The notes beneath the pieces are model-generated. The model had not been told where the DNA came from. It did no database searches and saw nothing but the letters and a program-made list of their open reading frames with translations. The translations under genes were made by a program, and so were the position numbers. From Physcomitrium patens (Eukaryota; Streptophyta; Bryopsida; Funariales; Funariaceae): 64,000 bases of DNA. Position 1 is the first letter of the stretch. Every line of letters begins with the position of its first letter. The DNA lies in contig NC_037270.1 in NCBI RefSeq assembly GCF_000002425.4, forward strand, positions 15,461,178 to 15,525,177. The letters are read 5' to 3'. Of this stretch, positions 60,399 to 64,000 are shown in pieces.

Positions 60399-60400
<2 letters not shown>

Positions 60401-61339
60401 CATTGTTTTACTTCAATCTTCTTTTATTATTTTATTTTTACAATATACTTCTTTTTATCTTCTCTGTCATGTTAGTAGAAAAAAGCATGTAAACAACAAT
60501 GAACCATGGAAATTTTAAACAAAAGCACCTTGAACATAACCAAATCTTCTAACAATTGAACTTGTACTTAAGTAGCTCATTTGAAGCATGACCATGTGAT
60601 TTAAGTTAATTTTTTTTTAATATTTTTTATAAATATTATTTTTATGTAGAATTTTTTGTATTAACTGTGTTTGTCATAAAGTAAAAACTAATATATAAAC
60701 GGCATAAAATTTTAAGAAAAAAATACTTACAAGTCTAAAAACAAATACATAAGTAGATTTTTTTTAAATATAGCATTAATAAAATAACTCATTTATATAT
60801 TTGCAACTATATATACAAGTAAAATATAATAATAATTTTTTTAAATAATAAAAGTTATATCTTAATAAATAAAGAAACTTATTATTCTTAGAAATTATAA
60901 TTAATAAAATAAATATATTATTTTATTAAGAAAATTCATTATAAAAAACTGGAATGAAAATAGACTAATATGATAAAATAAAAGAAAGAATAAAATTTGG
61001 TATAGAAAATCAACTTATAGAAACAAGTATAAATAAGATCAAAAAAGATAGAAGAGTGTTAAAAAGCAAAAGGATCAACCACCCATGTGTTTAAAAGATA
61101 AGGTGGTTAAAACCAGCTTTGATAGTTATTGCAGTTAGAAATAAATTAGTTTTACTAAATTAATTAGTATTAAAAGAAATTTATTATAAAAATATATAAA
61201 TAACTTCAAAACTATGTTATTATCATTAAAAGAAAATCATAATAAAGAGATTATAATAGACATGCTTGCATATCATTTCACATACTTTTGGTCTATTATT
61301 GAGTTTTAAGAGTTGCGAGATGAAATGAAGTTATAAATA

Positions 61340-61480
61340 TTTGAAGATTAGGTTGAAGAAAATAAAGACAAGAAGAAGTTAGTGAAGATATAGATATATG
61401 AAGATTAGTTGAAGAAGACAAAGATAAGATGAAATTAATGAAGATATAGATGTGTGAAGACTAAATTGAAGAAGGTGAGA
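61340..61480. repeat. Tandem repeat, unit about 57 bp, 2.5 copies
   Basis: gaagattaggttgaagaaaa (about 61342), gaagattagttgaagaagac (about 61398) and gaagactaaattgaagaagg (about 61456) recur with intervening gaagatatagat strings. The period is about 57 bp. Confidence 0.7.
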
Positions 61481-61979
61481 TAAAATTGATAGATAAAATT
61501 GACAAATAAATTGAAAATAGTTTTAAGATTGAATTGTTTGACGATGAAAAAATCAAAAAATGTAGAGATTTTAGATAAGTATAGAGATAATTTCTATGTA
61601 GAAACATAGAAGGAATATTTGAGATTCTTGAGGTGCAAGAATCTAGGTGTTTACAATTCAAATATATAAAGTATTATTAATATCATAATTTATGCTATTG
61701 CCACCACAATTTGCCATCCGTTACATCCTATCATAGTTTTACTAATCATACCACATGATGGCTTAAACTTATAGTAATGCCACAGATACAATTATAATCA
61801 ATAATTATCTAAATAAGAAGATTTACATAGAAGTACGTAAAAACAAATAAATTATATAATATCTTGTGGAAAAGCTTTATAAATGAGAATTTAGATTTAT
61901 GTGTGTCTATAAGTAATTGATAAGCTATAAATATAAAATAATCTTTGATATTCTATCCTTAAATTCATTAAAAAAAATC

Positions 61980-62734
61980 AAGTTATAAAATAATAACTAA
62001 GATTTACCATCAACTACTATCAAGCTGATTAGACACTTTCTTGCCATTAGCAAAGTAATAATATGATACATTCTTCTATTCAAAAATCATCATATTATGC
62101 TAGTTATAGTTGTTATTTATAATTTTATATTTTTAATTGTACAAAAGTTGATAATCTTTTGATAGAAGATTTAACAAATTATTTATTAAAGCGACATATG
62201 ACAATAAAAGTATAATTAAATAAAGCTCAAGAATAACAAAAGATCAACATAGATGCCTTTTACATGAAAAAATCTTAATTATACATAACCATTAAGGTAT
62301 ATTTACTTTGTCATAATATCAAGATTTTTTTTTGTAACAAGTTAGATTATCTTACACTATGACTATTTTTTATTTGTAAAAAAAATCAATTCAGTTGCTT
62401 ATTAATTACACCTACCAAAATTTATGAAGATCCATCTTGTGTTTTATATATTTCTTCTTGAGCTATACAAGACAATAGATATATAAAAAAAAGACATATG
62501 CTACCTTCTCCTATAGAAGTAAACAAAAATAAAAAATTTGACATGGAAGAGATCTTAGATTCAAGGTAGTGCCAAAATAGAATAAAAAATTGTTTGTGGT
62601 TTCTTTGTATTTGTAATACTAAAGAGATGGAGAATAAAAAATCAATAGATTCAACTCAAGAATTATGATTTATTAAGTTACTGAATAAAGCATTAAAATT
62701 GTCATAACCTTTAAGGCAACATAATAGAGATGAA
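61980..62734 (+). pseudogene. Family C integrase C-terminus and chromodomain remnant (copy 4)
   Basis: Plus-strand sequence follows copy 2 from about 28270 to 29170: the cattcttctattcaaaaatc block, the KVYLLCHNIK-like stretch near 62300, and a chromodomain start (EILDSR) at 62550 that breaks immediately. A large part of the chromodomain is deleted. It ends at about 62734, where an inverted LTR fragment begins. Confidence 0.7.
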
Positions 62735-62854
62735 GATCCTTTATACTATCTATCTAAGATCTACATGACAACATTCTATAGGACCTCCAACACATGTCTA
62801 ATTTGTGAGACACATGTCTTAACTTACAAGACAAGTTTCTTAAATATATGCCAC
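62735..62854 (-). repeat. Inverted LTR fragment of family C
   Basis: Reverse complement of the middle of the family C LTR. It parallels 10725-10835 (attctataggacctcc, then gacacatgtcttaacttacaagac and atgccac) and is cut off exactly where the plus-strand LTR starts at 62855. Confidence 0.75.
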
Positions 62855-63416
62855 TGTCTTAGATATACATATTTATTCTAATAATTATCTAGATAATAAG
62901 AATAGGTAGAAGTAAGTCAAAGTAGATAAATATGATAATATCTTGTGGAAAGCTTCATAAAAACTTCATAGACGTTGCTTTACCTTTATACATGTCTATA
63001 GGAGATTGATAGGTTGAAAACTTGGCCAACAAGGAAGCCACGTGTCAACATGTTGACCACTTGTAGTATAAGTTGGACATATGGCACACACCTAGGAAAC
63101 TTGTCTTGCAAATTAGATATGTGTCTTGCAAGTTGAACGCATATTAGAGGTCTTATAGCATGTCGCCATATAGTTCTTAATTAAGTAGTATATATAGAGG
63201 CAAGAGTGAGGCCTTTCTCATTCTTGTCAACTCCTTTCTTGCTTTTAGTTTAGTTTCAAGAGTCTTATGATTTCTAGGCTTAGGCAATAGCCATTCCAAT
63301 TCTTCCTTGAATATACATACTTTCTTCTATTTTGTCACTTTTCTTTTGTCATAGATTCCATGAGTTTATGTATCTTCTTCTAGTTTGTGTCCTTCACAAA
63401 TTGATAAGAGTACACA
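62855..63416 (+). repeat. 5' LTR of family C copy 5
   Basis: 562 bp, from tgtcttag to tacaca. It aligns with 29523-30060 and, inverted, with 10491-11062. Confidence 0.8.
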
Positions 63417-63628
63417 TATAATATCAGAGCTTTGTCCTTTCTTAATTAAAGTTAGATTATTCCATTCTCTTGATAAGACATAAGCATATTAGAAATTATG
63501 GATTACCTTCTTCTAAACTGATATTGTTTTTAGAATTTTTTTTTCTTGATTCTTGAGTATTGTATTATGTGAGAATAGATATTTTATTTTTTATATTTTA
63601 TTCTACTAGCATAGCAGAGCTTGCTGAA

Positions 63629-63958
63629 ATGAAAGGTGCAATGGCTCAAATACAAGAAAAAATAAGAAAGTTAATGCTTGCAATGCATCAACTCAGTCTA
63701 CTACCACAAGGAGTAGCAAGATTATCAAAAAGTGAAGATATAGAGATGATTGGAGTTGCTTCAACATCTATACCAAGCTTCACTAGTGCTCCTACAATAG
63801 GACATTGTTCAAGTTTCAAAGAATCAAAAATTGGATTGCCTGAGAAGTTTGATGGCACAAGATCTAAGTTTCAAGGATTCATCAATCAAGTACAAGTGGT
63901 GATTGAACTACAGCCTCAAAGTTATCCAACTCAAAGATCACAAGTCAGGTTTTTTTGA
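63629..63958 (+). pseudogene. Family C gag N-terminus
   Basis: The ATG at 63629 begins MKGAMAQIQEKIRKLMLAMH, followed by SEDIEMIGVASTS and GLPEKFDGTRSKFQGFINQV. The frame could also start further upstream without an ATG (63560). The first part is helical (coiled-coil-like), then a Ser/Thr-rich linker leads into the FDG.rskF capsid start shared with copies at 14690 and 41590. The frame hits TGA at 63956, where related sequence would be expected to continue, so it is probably broken. Confidence 0.7.
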
Positions 63959-64000
63959 ACACTACTTTCATATTCTGATTTATCATGGTTTTTATCATTT

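Larger units (their letters stand above)
58671..61979. other. MFS 3' flank, then AT-rich gene-free DNA
   Basis: The 3' UTR probably ends before 59100. Beyond 59200 no gene is supported. Noted inside are a direct repeat of about 50 bp (near 59964 and 60236, tatatggtttatttctctat-like), a (TA)n run and a 57-bp tandem repeat, each listed or noted separately. Confidence 0.5.
62855..64000 (+). mobile_element. Family C copy 5, 5' end (runs off right edge)
   Basis: 5' LTR at 62855-63416, primer site taatatcagagctttg at 63419-63434, then gag from an ATG at 63629. This copy is the best preserved of family C in the window: gag is open to 63958 and the primer site keeps the TATCAGAGC core of the initiator tRNA-Met site. 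The remainder lies outside the window. Confidence 0.8.

Noticed and set aside
62000-63430. Tandem family C elements sharing one LTR (int-LTR-gag order)
   Set aside because: An inverted LTR fragment at 62735-62854 separates the integrase tail from the plus LTR, so simple LTR-LTR recombination does not explain the arrangement.
1-64000. tRNA or rRNA genes
   Set aside because: Scanning by eye found only tRNA-complementary primer sites of retrotransposons; no cloverleaf with A and B boxes was recognised, though short tRNAs could be missed without a tool.

Overview
This is a stretch of a land-plant nuclear genome. Two lines of evidence say so: intron-split genes with GT..AG junctions that include a chloroplast ribosome factor, and a large surrounding mass of LTR retrotransposons. 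A bryophyte, most likely a moss, is favoured. The window carries a decayed protein kinase-NBS-LRR resistance gene, a combination reported from moss, and its Ty3 retrotransposons include a chromodomain lineage and an unusual FLDDIPIK-type lineage. The species call is inference.

Base composition is sharply split. Three well-preserved genes lie in GC-richer islands. Gene 1 (31508-34131, 11 exons, 315 aa) is a YbaK/ProX-type aminoacyl-tRNA deacylase-like protein. Gene 2 (35587-37969, 5 exons, 299 aa) is the plastid ribosome-hibernation factor PSRP1. Gene 3 (56363-58670, 3 exons, 627 aa) is an NFD4/nodulin-like major facilitator. Genes 1 and 2 lie head-to-tail and both concern translation. All three splice models were built by eye and keep the reading frame at every junction.

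Almost everything else is AT-rich retrotransposon wreckage. Positions 1-3421 hold a minus-strand Ty3 element (family F) running off the left edge. Positions 6885-11062 hold a truncated minus-strand chromodomain-family element (family C). Positions 13760-30060 hold a plus-strand family C element split in its gag zinc knuckle by a nearly complete 9979-bp minus-strand Ty3 element (15347-25325, family O). Family O has 770-bp LTRs, a tRNA-Asp-type primer site, a single gag-pol frame, and an extra 564-codon coiled-coil ORF after pol. A more decayed family C copy lies at about 40450-42900, and another starts with its 5' LTR at 62855 and runs off the right edge.

Positions 42950-47050 hold minus-strand remains of kinase-NB-ARC-LRR genes whose P-loop was destroyed purely by G-to-A and C-to-T changes. 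An unidentified, broken reading frame lies at 49565-50287. Across the dead elements the damage is mostly C/G-to-T/A transitions. In the nested element it consists of in-frame nonsense codons with no visible frameshift. No bacterial-type features, CRISPR arrays, rRNA or tRNA genes were seen.
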